Of a stretch of DNA of 64,000 bases, positions 1-9,847 are shown one piece after another. How positions within the stretch are numbered: the first letter of the stretch is position 1; every line of letters begins with the position of its first letter. The translations under genes were made by a program, and so were the position numbers. The stretch is from contig NC_014393.1 in NCBI RefSeq assembly GCF_000145275.1, positions 1,178,001 to 1,242,000 on the forward strand, in the 5' to 3' direction. The DNA comes from Clostridium cellulovorans 743B (GTDB lineage Bacteria; Bacillota; Clostridia; Clostridiales; Clostridiaceae). Below the pieces are notes generated by a model. The model worked only from the letters and a program-made list of their open reading frames with translations, was not told the origin of the DNA and ran no database searches.

Positions 1-2
1 CT

Positions 3-2069
3 GAGATATTTAGTGTTTCAGCTAATCCTCGGACAAATAATAACTCAATACCAGTTTTGCATGGGGAAATTATGAAGGGTGATCCTAAAAATATATGGCA
101 AGTTGCAAAATCAGGACTTTTAGATGCAAAAGAAAATAACCCATATAAGTTCAACTTGGTGGTATCCGGAAGAGGGACAAATAAAATGCATGTAAAGGTT
201 AGATTTTTTGATAAGCAGATGAAGGAAATCGGAGTAAGCTATGTAGTTGCACCAGGTGAAGAAGTAGATTTTAATGAAGTTAATTTTACTGGTGAGTATG
301 TTTCTCCACAAGGTAGTGCTTATATGAGAATAGACCTCTTAAGTTATCAACAGCCTGAACAAAAAAATTATTGGTGGATTCATGATATAAAGATATATGA
401 TTTTGACGAGTATAAAAAGCCTAATGTATTTACTATGACAAAAAAGTTTGATTCGCCTCAGAGAGCTAAGGTATATATGAGGACATTATATTCAGCAAAA
501 GGCGGTGATCTTCAAATAAATATAAATAACAGTGAAGCAAAGAAAATAAGCACTATGGATAATTCTATAACTCAGTTTAAGTGGATTGAAGTTGGAGATT
601 ATGATTTTGCAGCAGGTGAAAATAAAATCTCCGTTGAGAATAAGTCAGGCTTTAATGCTATAAATATCTTTGCTATTATTCCAGAAAAAGATTATAGCTT
701 TTTGTCTAATCCTTTGAAAGTAGCTTTAAATAAATGCAATATATTTTCGGTTTTAGAAGCAGAAAATGACTTTAGCTATTCAGGAAATATCCAAAGTGAA
801 AGAGTTTATCCTAAATTAAGTATGGGTAAAGGCATAAGTTCTCAAAAGGGAATTTTAGAACGTGATCTAGACATAGTAAAAACCAGCAATTACTCTTTTG
901 CTTTCAAATTAAATGGTGGCAGTGATAATGATGGTAAGTTAACTTTTAGTATACTCAATGAGCAGAATGAATTAGTATTGAAGAGACAGATAAACAATTC
1001 TGATTTGAGTGAAACTAGTAATGAAAAAGAGGTTGTAGTAGATAAAATTTATAATACAGATACATTTCCGCAAACTATAAAATATATCGATAATATGATG
1101 GGGCATTATAATACTTTTTTAGTAAACAATATAAATCTTGTTGAAGGAAAGTATAAAGTTAGAATAGAATTTGACAGTAATGTGTTTTCTCTAAGTAACC
1201 TTAATGATATCCATAAGTTTGAATCAACGGAAGTGGCATTGGATTATAATGCAATAGCTGAAGAGGTTGATAAAGAAGATATTGGAAATTATATAGGGAT
1301 AACATCTGATATGATGAGAGATAGCATAGTAGATAATACATTAAATATAGAGTATGATAAAACTTTTTCTAACAGCTGGTATGATTATGCTTCTAAAAAA
1401 GTGTTGGTAAAGCCTGATGAAGAATATCTTATTAATTTTGATGCAGTTTCTCAGAATGTAAGTAACAGACATATGAAAGTTGTGTTTATTGATAAAGATG
1501 ATAAGGTGATTAATACAACCTATATAAATGATATAGAAGATAAGTATAAAAGTACATGGAATAGTTACGAACAAATAGTGAAAGCTCCAACTGGGGCAAA
1601 ATATATGCAGTTTCATATACTTTGCCAAGGAAGTAAAGTTTCAAATGGCTTTGTAAAAATAAAAAACTATACTATTATACCTTATAAAGATCTCATCACA
1701 TTTGATAATATGATGATCTTTGAAGGGAATGATTTCGAAAACTTTTTCAAGAGTGATATTGAAAAGAATGAGATTAAGTATAGTAGATTGGATAGTATGA
1801 AGCGAGAATTTCAGTTAACAAATTCAAATAGAAATACTGTATTATTAAACTATTGTGAGTCTCCAAACCCATTGTGGGAAATTTCACTGGGTAGCTTTAA
1901 AGAGAGAGGGACAATGACATTAAATGGTGTAACAACTGGTATTGTTACAGATGAAAGTGGTAAAGGGAAAATTGAGGTTATTTTGAGAAAAGTATACTAT
2001 GGAAGTTTTATGCTTATAGGTGTTGGGATAATTATCTTTGTTGTTTTATATAAAAAATCAAAACGGTAG
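3..2069 (+). CDS. C-terminal part of a large membrane-anchored extracellular protein (5' end outside window)
   Basis: The frame is open from base 3, so the gene starts upstream; the TTG at 57 and ATG at 72 are internal. About 689 residues are visible. Most is a beta-rich, polar extracellular region with repeated stretches that look like carbohydrate-binding or jelly-roll modules (for example YWWIHDIKIYDF and NGFVKIKNYTIIPY). It ends in one hydrophobic segment (GSFMLIGVGIIIFVVLY) followed by a basic KKSKR tail. That makes it a type I membrane protein with its bulk outside the cell, or the tail of a polytopic protein of the YfhO kind. I do not recognise a catalytic domain. The downstream gene nfo is on the same strand after 67 bp but has its own ribosome site. 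Confidence 0.6.
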   Translation, partial: EIFSVSANPRTNNNSIPVLHGEIMKGDPKNIWQVAKSGLLDAKENNPYKFNLVVSGRGTNKMHVKVRFFDKQMKEIGVSYVVAPGEEVDFNEVNFTGEYVSPQGSAYMRIDLLSYQQPEQKNYWWIHDIKIYDFDEYKKPNVFTMTKKFDSPQRAKVYMRTLYSAKGGDLQININNSEAKKISTMDNSITQFKWIEVGDYDFAAGENKISVENKSGFNAINIFAIIPEKDYSFLSNPLKVALNKCNIFSVLEAENDFSYSGNIQSERVYPKLSMGKGISSQKGILERDLDIVKTSNYSFAFKLNGGSDNDGKLTFSILNEQNELVLKRQINNSDLSETSNEKEVVVDKIYNTDTFPQTIKYIDNMMGHYNTFLVNNINLVEGKYKVRIEFDSNVFSLSNLNDIHKFESTEVALDYNAIAEEVDKEDIGNYIGITSDMMRDSIVDNTLNIEYDKTFSNSWYDYASKKVLVKPDEEYLINFDAVSQNVSNRHMKVVFIDKDDKVINTTYINDIEDKYKSTWNSYEQIVKAPTGAKYMQFHILCQGSKVSNGFVKIKNYTIIPYKDLITFDNMMIFEGNDFENFFKSDIEKNEIKYSRLDSMKREFQLTNSNRNTVLLNYCESPNPLWEISLGSFKERGTMTLNGVTTGIVTDESGKGKIEVILRKVYYGSFMLIGVGIIIFVVLYKKSKR

Positions 2070-2136
2070 GCCAACTCGAAGTAATTAAAATAAGTTTCAA
2101 CCACTATCACCAAAATTAGAATAGGAGGAATTGCTA

Positions 2137-2973
2137 ATGTTAAATATAGGTTGTCACTTATCTTCAACAAAGGGTTTTGAGCATATGGGAAAGGAAGCCT
2201 TAAGTATTGATGCAAATACTTTTCAGTTTTTCACTCGAAATCCTAGAGGCGGAAAGGCAAAGGACATCGATGAAAAGGATGTAGAAGCTTTTCTTGAATT
2301 TATAAAGGAAAAAAACTTTGCTAAGATTTTAGCTCATGCACCTTATACTTTAAATCCTTGCTCTGCTGAGGAGAGAACTAGAGAATTTGCACTGGAAGTA
2401 ATGACCGATGACTTAATCAGAATGGAATACGTTCCAAATAACCTTTATAATTTTCATCCTGGCAGTCATGTTAAGCAAGGATTAGAGGTAGGGATTGATT
2501 ATATAGTTACTTTGCTTAATACAGTTTTAAAGCCAGAGCAAACAACAACAGTTCTTCTTGAAACCATGGCTGGAAAAGGGACGGAAGTTGGAAGCCGCTT
2601 TGAAGAGCTTAAAGAAATTTTAGATAGAGTAACCCTTTCAGATAAAATGGGTGTTTGTTTAGATACTTGCCATGTTTATGATGCGGGATATGATATTGTC
2701 AATGATTTAGATGGAGTTCTTGAAGAGTTTGATAGGATTATTGGCCTTGATAAACTTCGTGCTATCCATTTAAATGATAGCAAAAATCCGTTTACCAGCC
2801 ACAAGGATCGCCACGAAAAAATTGGGGAAGGATTTATTGGTCTAGAGGCTATAACAAGGATAATCAATCATCCAAAACTTAAAGGTATACCTTTTTTCCT
2901 TGAAACTCCAAATGAAGTTCCTGAATATGCTGAGGAGATTAAATTGCTTAGAGGTGCATATAAGGGTGACTAG
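2137..2973 (+). CDS. nfo: Endonuclease IV (AP endonuclease, deoxyribonuclease IV)
   Basis: Cuts DNA 5' to abasic sites and removes blocked 3' ends in base excision repair, using three metal ions in the cytoplasm. At 278 aa it has the normal family length. The family signatures are all present in order: [35 protein letters not shown] and H.DRHE.IGEG, which supply the metal-binding His, Glu and Asp residues. The frame is open from a TTG at 2131, but the ATG at 2137 lies 6 bases after AGGAGGAA (2123-2130) and gives the usual [10 protein letters not shown]-terminus, so I chose it. Confidence 0.97.
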   Translation: MLNIGCHLSSTKGFEHMGKEALSIDANTFQFFTRNPRGGKAKDIDEKDVEAFLEFIKEKNFAKILAHAPYTLNPCSAEERTREFALEVMTDDLIRMEYVPNNLYNFHPGSHVKQGLEVGIDYIVTLLNTVLKPEQTTTVLLETMAGKGTEVGSRFEELKEILDRVTLSDKMGVCLDTCHVYDAGYDIVNDLDGVLEEFDRIIGLDKLRAIHLNDSKNPFTSHKDRHEKIGEGFIGLEAITRIINHPKLKGIPFFLETPNEVPEYAEEIKLLRGAYKGD

Positions 2974-3066
2974 GATATACAATACACAAAGTCATTAAAT
3001 ATAAATCTTTGATTTTAACAAATTAAAGGCTATGTTTGATATGATGTTGAAATGTAGTCTAAGAAA

Positions 3067-3094
3067 ATTATAGGTGGGACTGGCCACCTATAAT
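3067..3094 (-). terminator. Hairpin terminator between nfo and the sugar-binding protein gene
   Basis: Perfect 11-bp stem (ATTATAGGTGG/CCACCTATAAT) with a six-base loop between two convergent genes. The T-rich side is on the minus strand, directly after the stop of the minus-strand gene; it may work in both directions. Confidence 0.75.
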
Positions 3095-3096
3095 TC

Positions 3097-4158
3097 TCAT
3101 GATGAAATATTATTTTTCTTTGTGTATGGAGAATAACTTCCTGTAACTACAACAAATCCTTCACTAATTGTATAATTTGTATCTTTTATAGGGCTTACAT
3201 TATTAATTAAGTTCATTGCAATTTTATAAACTGCTTCAGCTTGAGCCTCGTAATTAATATTAACAGTACCAGTCATAAATCCTTTATCAATTAAATCTCG
3301 GGCTTCTTGTGATCCGCCAGCGCCAACAACATCAATATATTTTGCTTTATTTCCTTTATTATAACCATATTTTTGCAATGCTTCAATAGCTCCTAATGCT
3401 ATAGTATCATCATTTGCAATTATTGCCTCAATACTACCAGCGTATTGAAGTAACAATGATTCAATAGTCCCTTTAGCTATTTCTTTACTCCAATTAACAA
3501 CTCTTAGTGCAAGCTCTTGTGTTTTTATTCCTGCTTCATTAATTGTTGAAACAGAATACTTTACCCTATCATTGGCCACTGGATTGTCAGTTGCTCCTTT
3601 TAACATAATATATTGCAATATGTTATCTTTATTTTTATCCATAACTTTATTATTATTCCATTGATCAACAAGAATTTCCCCCTGAACAATCCCAACTTCT
3701 CCCTGTTTACCTTTAAGAAATACAACTTTACTATACTCCTTAGACAGTTTTGATGCTATTTTAGGATCAACATCGAGCATAATTAGTGGCATATTTCGTA
3801 AACTAGCTTTACGAATAATATCTTCTATTACATCACTTGGTGGGTTACTTAGTCCAATTACCATAAAATCAATAGTGGGATTTAAAAGTAAAGAGTCTAC
3901 TATTGCCACTTGTATAGATAAGTTATTTTTGCCATTATAAAAACTAAAGTTCACTTTATCCTGATTTTTGTTTTGGATATCTATAAACTTTTGTTGAATA
4001 GACTTCATTTGTGGATTTTCAAAATCATACATTCCTATTGCAATATTGGCTACTTTTCTATTTTCACTAGCAAATATGCTATTTTTAGTATTATTTGTTT
4101 GCATAACAATCAATATTAGAATCATAAATAATGCAAATATTCTTATTAATCTTTTCAT
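3097..4158 (-). CDS. Periplasmic-type sugar-binding protein (galactose/glucose MglB-like, PBP1 family)
   Basis: A secreted, 353-aa substrate-binding protein of the type I periplasmic-binding fold. It starts with a basic stretch and a hydrophobic leader (LIRIFALFMILILIVMQ). The mature part follows the galactose-binding MglB pattern: an N-terminal lobe (VANIAIGMYDFENPQM), a switch region (KGATDNPVANDRV), EAIIANDDTIALGAIEALQ and a final DVVGAGGSQEARDLIDKG lobe. It has no lipobox cysteine, which is unusual for a Gram-positive binding protein and suggests the leader may stay as a membrane anchor. No permease or ATPase gene is adjacent, so it is an orphan that may serve a transporter elsewhere or a sensor kinase. 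The ATG follows GGAGG at good spacing. Confidence 0.85.
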   Translation of the reverse strand: MKRLIRIFALFMILILIVMQTNNTKNSIFASENRKVANIAIGMYDFENPQMKSIQQKFIDIQNKNQDKVNFSFYNGKNNLSIQVAIVDSLLLNPTIDFMVIGLSNPPSDVIEDIIRKASLRNMPLIMLDVDPKIASKLSKEYSKVVFLKGKQGEVGIVQGEILVDQWNNNKVMDKNKDNILQYIMLKGATDNPVANDRVKYSVSTINEAGIKTQELALRVVNWSKEIAKGTIESLLLQYAGSIEAIIANDDTIALGAIEALQKYGYNKGNKAKYIDVVGAGGSQEARDLIDKGFMTGTVNINYEAQAEAVYKIAMNLINNVSPIKDTNYTISEGFVVVTGSYSPYTKKNNISS

Positions 4159-4341
4159 TATTACTCCTCCAAGTGGTTACATCTGGTGATTATACTAATT
4201 TAAAAATCCTAGCTTTTCAGTAGTATTCTCTATTAGTCAATTTCTATTGTTAATTAGTACAACCGGCTATTCGCCGACATATATTAATTGTTTCCTCAAA
4301 GGATAACTTTGATTAGTTGTTTTTTAGAAGTCAAAAAGATG

Positions 4342-4347
4342 TATAAT
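4342..4347 (+). promoter_or_regulatory. Candidate -10 box (TATAAT) of the ABC exporter operon
   Basis: A consensus TATAAT sits 5 bases before the ATG at 4352, with a weak -35 (TTGTTT, 4317-4322) at 19-bp spacing. Transcription would start near 4354, which would put the ATG at 4352 outside the message and favour translation from the ATG at 4394. Confidence 0.4.
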
Positions 4348-4393
4348 TATTATGGAATATTTAGACTTTGAACGAAAGAAGTTGATAGGAAAG

Positions 4394-6112
4394 ATGAATT
4401 TGTATAGTAAGTATTTTAAGTTATATAAAGTGCCATTTCTCACAGCTGTTTTTTGTGTAGCTCTTGAAGCTATATGTGATTTACTGTCTCCAACACTTAT
4501 GTCCAATATTATTAATACAGGTATCAATGAAGGGGCACTTTCTAATGTTTATTATTGGGGGGGGCTGATGCTTACGATTACTGCAATAGGAGCAGGTTTC
4601 GCAGTTACTAGAAATATTTTGGCAAGCAAGGTATCACAGCGTGTTGGAGCAGATTTAAGATACGATTTATTTGAAAAGATTATAAGTTTTTCAGAAGTGA
4701 GCACTGATAAAATTGAAAGTGGATCGCTTATTACTCGTATGACTAATGACACCTCTCAAGTTGTTCAATTTGTAAATGGAATTATGCGTATATTTTTGAA
4801 GGCACCAATTACTTGTATTGGGAGTATTGTATTTGCAAGTCTATTGAATTTTCGATTAAGCCTTATAATTTACAGTGTTGTTTTCTTGGTTGTTGTTATT
4901 ATTATAGTAAGCATGAAGCTTAGTTATCTTCGTTTTTATCAATTGCAGAAGGCTATGGATAAGGTGAATTCTGTTGTTCAGGAATATCTTATAGGTGTGC
5001 GTTTGGTAAAGGCCTTTGGAACCTATGAAAAAGAAACAGATAAGTTTGAAAACTCAAATATCAATTTAATGGAGAAGGGTGTGTCTTCTCAAATGATAAT
5101 GACCTTAGTGTCACCAATTATAACCTTTATTGTTGGAATTGGAACTGTCATTGTAATTTTTATTGGAAGCAAATTATTTTCCTTAGAGATGGCAAGCCCT
5201 GGGGACATAACGGCCTTTACTATTTACATGGCTCAAATTCTAACTTCTTTGATTATGATAACAAACATATTTAATGCCTTTGTTAGAACTAAAGCTTCTA
5301 CTGCTCGTATTAAAGAAATCTTTGATTGTAAAAGTGATTTTACTAGTAGTGGTGAAGAAAAAGAATTAAATGGTGATATTGAATTTCAAAAGGTTACCTT
5401 TGCATATCCTAGTGGCAGTGGTGTGCCTGCTATAAAGGATTTATCCTTCTCTATAAAAAGTGGACAAAGTTTAGCAATTATTGGACCAACAGGTAGTGGG
5501 AAATCCACAATCGCTTGGTTACTTTTAAGATTTTACGATGTGAATAGTGGAAAAATTCTTGTTAATGGACACGATATAACAGAGTTAGATATTGATTCCG
5601 TGAGAAGTAATATTGCTATTGTGCCTCAAAAACCAATGCTTTTTTCAGGATCTATTGCGGAAAATATTAGATGGGGAAACAAGGATGCTACTGATGAAAT
5701 GATATATGAGGCTGTAAATAAAGCAGAGGGAAGCTTTATTGAAAAGATGGAAGGTGGTTTTGAAAGCCTTCTAGGCAGTGGTGGTGTTAATGTTTCTGGA
5801 GGACAAAAACAACGTATTTCCATAGCTCGTGGAATTCTTAAAAAATCTTCTATACTTTTATTAGACGATGTGACTAGTGCTCTGGATGCAATAACTGAAG
5901 CTAAGGTAAGGAAGAATTTGAACTCCAAAGAAAATAAGCAAACAATAATAACCATTACTCAACGTTGTGGAACAGCTATGGCTGCAGATAGGATTTTAGT
6001 TATGGACAATGGTGTAAAGGTTGGTTATGGAACTCATGATGAGCTTATGGATACTTGCGAAGTTTATAGAGATATTTATAAAACACAAATAGAAAGCAGT
6101 AGGGAGGTGTAA
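4394..6112 (+). CDS. ABC exporter subunit with degenerate ATP site (BmrC/TM287-like)
   Basis: An ABC half-transporter: six membrane helices (about residues 10-290), then a nucleotide-binding domain with Walker A GPTGSGKST, signature VSGGQKQR and Walker B ILLLDDVTSALD. Two catalytic residues are changed: the Walker B glutamate is Asp (LLDD) and the H-loop His is Gln (ITQRCGT). This pattern marks the degenerate-site subunit of heterodimeric exporters such as BmrCD or TM287/288, and the next gene supplies the canonical partner. A longer reading starts at ATG 4352, but that has no ribosome site and overlaps the likely transcription start. ATG 4394 has AGGA just upstream and gives the usual short N-terminus. 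The substrate (drug, lipid or peptide) cannot be read from sequence. Confidence 0.92.
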   Translation: MNLYSKYFKLYKVPFLTAVFCVALEAICDLLSPTLMSNIINTGINEGALSNVYYWGGLMLTITAIGAGFAVTRNILASKVSQRVGADLRYDLFEKIISFSEVSTDKIESGSLITRMTNDTSQVVQFVNGIMRIFLKAPITCIGSIVFASLLNFRLSLIIYSVVFLVVVIIIVSMKLSYLRFYQLQKAMDKVNSVVQEYLIGVRLVKAFGTYEKETDKFENSNINLMEKGVSSQMIMTLVSPIITFIVGIGTVIVIFIGSKLFSLEMASPGDITAFTIYMAQILTSLIMITNIFNAFVRTKASTARIKEIFDCKSDFTSSGEEKELNGDIEFQKVTFAYPSGSGVPAIKDLSFSIKSGQSLAIIGPTGSGKSTIAWLLLRFYDVNSGKILVNGHDITELDIDSVRSNIAIVPQKPMLFSGSIAENIRWGNKDATDEMIYEAVNKAEGSFIEKMEGGFESLLGSGGVNVSGGQKQRISIARGILKKSSILLLDDVTSALDAITEAKVRKNLNSKENKQTIITITQRCGTAMAADRILVMDNGVKVGYGTHDELMDTCEVYRDIYKTQIESSREV

Positions 6113-6115
6113 GCT

Positions 6116-7957
6116 GTGGCTCAAAGTTTTTCAAAACAAGAGATGAAAGCACCGTCTATCGGAGGAAGACCAATGGGGGGAATGCAGCGTTTTGCACCTT
6201 CTAAAAAACCTAAAAATGCAAAAGATACGGTAATGAGAGTGATAAAAATATATATGCGCTTTGCCAAACCGATATTTGTAGCTATGATCCTTACAATTAT
6301 TTCATCAGCAGTCTCTGTTGGAATTCCTTATCTCATTGGAAAGACCTTTAATACCTTTGAGTTTCAGACAAGAAGTGTAGATACAAATATGTTTATATGG
6401 CTATTGATGATAATCGTTACATTACATATAGTTAATTTATTTATTTCCTCCTTTAATGGAGTTGTTATGCTGAAGGTTTCACAAAAGCTTGTCTTTGTAT
6501 TGAGAAGGGAATTTTTTGAGAAGATGCAAAAGCTTCCTCTAGAATTCTATGATACAAGGTCTCATGGTGATACAATGAGCAGAATTACAAACGATGTAGA
6601 CAATATTAGTTCTACCATTGCACAAACCACTACTCAATTGATATCTAGTATACTGATTCTTGTAGGCTCTTTTGTAGTTATGATGACTCTTAATATACCT
6701 CTTACTTTGGTTGTCTTATTATGTATTCCTCTTGTTATGACTTTAACTCGCACCATTACATCGAAAAGTCGAGGTTATTTTATAGAACAGCAAAAGAATT
6801 TAGGAGTATTGAATGGAATAACTGAGGAAAATATATTAGGGTTAAAAATGGTGAAAGCCTTTGGAAAGCAAGAAGACATACTAAAACAATTTAAAGAAAC
6901 TAATGAAAAGCTATACCAGAGTAGTAATAAAGCACAGACATGGGCAGGGCATATGATGCCACTTATGAATGTTATAAATAATTTCATTTTCGCTGTAGTT
7001 GCAATAGTAGGTGGTTTTTTATCAGTGAAATATGGCGTTGCTGTTGGTACTGTTGTTAGTTTTATGAGTTATTCAAAGCAATTCACTCACCCGCTTAATG
7101 CTGTTGCTGGCATGTTTAATACTATTCAATCAGCTCTTGCTGGAGCAGAACGTGTTTTTGAAATTCTAGATATTCAGGAAGAAGCAGCGGATATAGAAAA
7201 TGCTATAGATATAGATAATCCAGAAGGTGAAGTAACCTTTGAAAATGTAAGCTTTTCATATAATAAGAGCAATGAAATATTAAAGAATATAAGTTTTAAT
7301 GTTAAAGCTGGAGAAATAGTTGCTTTGGTAGGAGAAACCGGTGCTGGAAAAACTACTATCGTTAATCTTCTTACTCGTTTTTATGATTCAGGTAGTGGTA
7401 GAATTTTAATTGATAATAAGCCTATTACAGATCTTAAACGAGATAGTCTTAGAAAATGTTTTTCAGTGGTTTTACAAGATACTTGTCTTTTTACTGGAAC
7501 GATTATGGATAATATTCGATATTCACAAAAGGATGTTACTGATGAAGAGGTAATTAAGGCAGCTAAAATAGCTCATGCCCACGATTTTATTGATAAATTG
7601 CCAAAAGGTTATTATACAATGGTATCTGGAGCCACAGATAACTTAAGCCAAGGTCAACGACAGCTTATATCCATTGCTCGAGCAGTATTATGTGATAGTC
7701 CTATTCTAATTTTAGATGAAGCTACTAGTAGTGTTGATACAAAGACAGAGAAGGATATCCAGAAGGCTTTGTTAACCTTGATGAAGAATCGCACGTGCTT
7801 TTTAATAGCTCATAGATTATCTACTATTAGAGATTCAGATTGTATCATGGTAATAGGCGACGGAAAAATATTAGAAAGTGGAAATCATCAAAACCTTATG
7901 GAGAAAAAGGGCAAATATTATAAGATGGTTATTAGCCAAATGGGACAATTACCATAA
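6116..7957 (+). CDS. ABC exporter subunit with canonical ATP site (BmrD/TM288-like)
   Basis: Second half of the heterodimeric exporter, 613 aa, starting at GTG 6116 after GGGAGGTG, three bases beyond the stop of its partner, so the two genes are translationally coupled. An N-terminal extension of about 45 residues, rich in Met, Gly, Pro and Lys, precedes the six-helix membrane domain. The nucleotide-binding domain is fully canonical: Walker A GETGAGKTT, Q-loop VLQDT, signature LSQGQRQL, Walker B ILILDEATSSVD with the catalytic Glu, and H-loop LIAHRLST. It therefore drives the transport cycle for the pair. No dedicated regulator is adjacent. Confidence 0.94.
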   Translation: MAQSFSKQEMKAPSIGGRPMGGMQRFAPSKKPKNAKDTVMRVIKIYMRFAKPIFVAMILTIISSAVSVGIPYLIGKTFNTFEFQTRSVDTNMFIWLLMIIVTLHIVNLFISSFNGVVMLKVSQKLVFVLRREFFEKMQKLPLEFYDTRSHGDTMSRITNDVDNISSTIAQTTTQLISSILILVGSFVVMMTLNIPLTLVVLLCIPLVMTLTRTITSKSRGYFIEQQKNLGVLNGITEENILGLKMVKAFGKQEDILKQFKETNEKLYQSSNKAQTWAGHMMPLMNVINNFIFAVVAIVGGFLSVKYGVAVGTVVSFMSYSKQFTHPLNAVAGMFNTIQSALAGAERVFEILDIQEEAADIENAIDIDNPEGEVTFENVSFSYNKSNEILKNISFNVKAGEIVALVGETGAGKTTIVNLLTRFYDSGSGRILIDNKPITDLKRDSLRKCFSVVLQDTCLFTGTIMDNIRYSQKDVTDEEVIKAAKIAHAHDFIDKLPKGYYTMVSGATDNLSQGQRQLISIARAVLCDSPILILDEATSSVDTKTEKDIQKALLTLMKNRTCFLIAHRLSTIRDSDCIMVIGDGKILESGNHQNLMEKKGKYYKMVISQMGQLP

Positions 7958-8005
7958 GGGTTAACATAGGAAAAAAGATTATTTAAAAGGATAAGGTGTA
8001 TTACA

Positions 8006-8719
8006 GTGACAGCTAAAGAACAAGATTTAGAGATAACAGAGAGGTTAGGTTTTGGAATATTGCTTACATTAGTTGGAGGCGCTATGGATGTATATTCCTA
8101 TATTCTTCGTGGAAATGTATTTGCTACAGGACAAACAGGAAATTTTGTACTTATGGTAGTTAGAGGAGCAGAGAAGGATTACTTAGGAATGACTCATGCG
8201 ATGGTGCCTATAGTGTCCTTTTGGATAGGGATTTTTATAGCTTGGCATATATTCTATTTTTATTGCAAAGAAAAGCAGTTGTTATGGAAACGATGGGTTT
8301 TAATTATTGAAATAATAACTCTATTTATAGTAGGGCTGGTGCCATGTTCTTATCCGCCAATAATAGCTAACACCCTTCTGTCTTTTGCAGCATCCTTGCA
8401 GTACTGTGCTTTTCGTAAGTTTGGTACAGATGATAATTATGCAAGCATATTTTGTACTGGAAATATGCGTTTCTGTGCGGAAAATTATTATAGAGCAATT
8501 GTAAAAAAGGATAAGAAAGGCCTTAAAAGAGCAATAGGATATACTTATATTCTTTTAGCTTTTTTAGTGGGAATACTTTTAGGTGCTTTGGCTGTGACAA
8601 ATTTAAAGGAAAAAGCAATATGGGTGGTGGATGCAGTACTTATAGCTGCACTTATAATTTCTTTTATATATAGTGAAGATAAAAAAGAGGATATTAGCGT
8701 AAGTAAGGAGAAATTATAA
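8006..8719 (+). CDS. DUF1275 (YoaK-like) membrane protein
   Basis: A 237-aa polytopic membrane protein of the DUF1275/YoaK family. Family hallmarks are the N-terminal GGAMDVYSYILRGNVFATGQTGN segment (quoted here as GGAMDVYSY and FATGQTGN), the central ALQYCAFRK region and the FCTGNMR motif before the last helices. Six hydrophobic segments are visible. The biochemical role of the family is unknown. The start is GTG 8006, preceded by AAGGATAAGGTG. It lies 48 bp after the exporter genes on the same strand and may be cotranscribed with them. Confidence 0.85.
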   Translation: MTAKEQDLEITERLGFGILLTLVGGAMDVYSYILRGNVFATGQTGNFVLMVVRGAEKDYLGMTHAMVPIVSFWIGIFIAWHIFYFYCKEKQLLWKRWVLIIEIITLFIVGLVPCSYPPIIANTLLSFAASLQYCAFRKFGTDDNYASIFCTGNMRFCAENYYRAIVKKDKKGLKRAIGYTYILLAFLVGILLGALAVTNLKEKAIWVVDAVLIAALIISFIYSEDKKEDISVSKEKL

Positions 8720-8917
8720 TAAAAGGTCGAATTACACATTATTGAATGAATAAGTTTTAATAATCAGTTTTAGTAGATTTAGTAGAATCTTAACTTATTC
8801 AAGTTGATTATTAGTAAGTTTCAGTGCTTATGAATAGCAACTTCAAAAGATGAAAAATCTTTCAATGAATAAAACTTTAATTATGGGACATTATAAAATA
8901 TTTGGGAGACTAGAGAC

Positions 8918-9775
8918 ATGAGAAAAAAATATATTATATTAGCACTTATTTCAACATTGGCAATTGGATTAGCGGCATATAATGTCGTGGGTAAAGATAT
9001 GATAGCCAATACCGGTTCAGGAAAAAGCTTCTCTATATTTACTTCCTCAAAAGAAAAATTGGCTAAGGATAAGAGTGAAGAAATTATTTCTTTAATAAAT
9101 CAATTAGAAAAGACAAGCTCTAGTGATATAAAGGCAAAGAAATTGTCATCTGATAGCACATTTAAGAAGGATACTAATATACATGGGCAAAAAAAACTTA
9201 TAGTTTCAGATGAAAAGTTAGAGGTTGAACTAGATGAAGCTGGTGAATTAGTAAAGTATACAAATAATGAAATGGTGGAATTTATAAAATCCAGTTCTGA
9301 AAATGATATGAAGGAGGAGCCAAATCTAGATGCACTAAGAAAAAGAGCTAAGGATATTTTAAAATGTCTTAATATTAGCTTTTACGATGAAGAGAATTTT
9401 GCATCAGGAATTGGTGATAAATATATAGATTTTACTTTTCCAAGAAGCTATGAAGGATATGCTTTTGATGGAGATTTTGCGAAAGTAATTTTTGATAAGG
9501 CTACAGGTGAAATTGCTTGTATCTCTAAGCAATTTTATTCTAAGGAACCTAAGTCAGTTAGTGTAGAACTTTCAGAAGATGATGCTAAGGAATCAGCCAT
9601 AACGCTTTCAGGAAAGGAAACTATAAAATCAGTAAAGCTACGTATAGTCAAAAAGAATACTAATTCTTCAAGTTCATCAACAAGATTAGCTTATATTGTT
9701 ACTTTTGAGAATGACAATGCTGTTTGGATTGATGCAAAGGATGGCAGCAGATTAGCTGGAGTGCAGACAAAATAA
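8918..9775 (+). CDS. Secreted PepSY/YcdB-like protein of unknown function
   Basis: A 285-aa exported protein. It begins with a typical signal or anchor (MRKKYIILALISTLAIGLAAY). The exported part is charged and has two related halves, one around 75-155 and one around 160-280. The second half, FPRSYEGYAFDGDFAKVIFD...GEIACI followed by LSEDDAKESAI and RLAYIVTFE...AVWIDAKDGS, has the rhythm of YcdB/YcdC and PepSY repeats found in clostridial and bacillar secreted proteins thought to modulate peptidases or cell-wall enzymes. No catalytic motif is visible. GGGAGA precedes the ATG at 8918, and the gene is followed by its own terminator. Confidence 0.6.
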   Translation: MRKKYIILALISTLAIGLAAYNVVGKDMIANTGSGKSFSIFTSSKEKLAKDKSEEIISLINQLEKTSSSDIKAKKLSSDSTFKKDTNIHGQKKLIVSDEKLEVELDEAGELVKYTNNEMVEFIKSSSENDMKEEPNLDALRKRAKDILKCLNISFYDEENFASGIGDKYIDFTFPRSYEGYAFDGDFAKVIFDKATGEIACISKQFYSKEPKSVSVELSEDDAKESAITLSGKETIKSVKLRIVKKNTNSSSSSTRLAYIVTFENDNAVWIDAKDGSRLAGVQTK

Positions 9776-9810
9776 TAAATAGATTATAAATTGATAGAAA
9801 TTTAAATAGA

Positions 9811-9840
9811 AGACCAGCAGGTTGTTTGCTGGTCTTTTAG
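9811..9840 (+). terminator. Rho-independent terminator
   Basis: Stem AGACCAGCA/TGCTGGTCT with a 7-base loop, followed by TTT, lying between two convergent genes. Confidence 0.85.
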
Positions 9841-9847
9841 TTTTAGG

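Noticed and set aside
4265..4277. Small GC-rich hairpin CGGC/GCCG between divergent genes
   Set aside because: Four-base stem, no T-run and no link to a known regulatory RNA.
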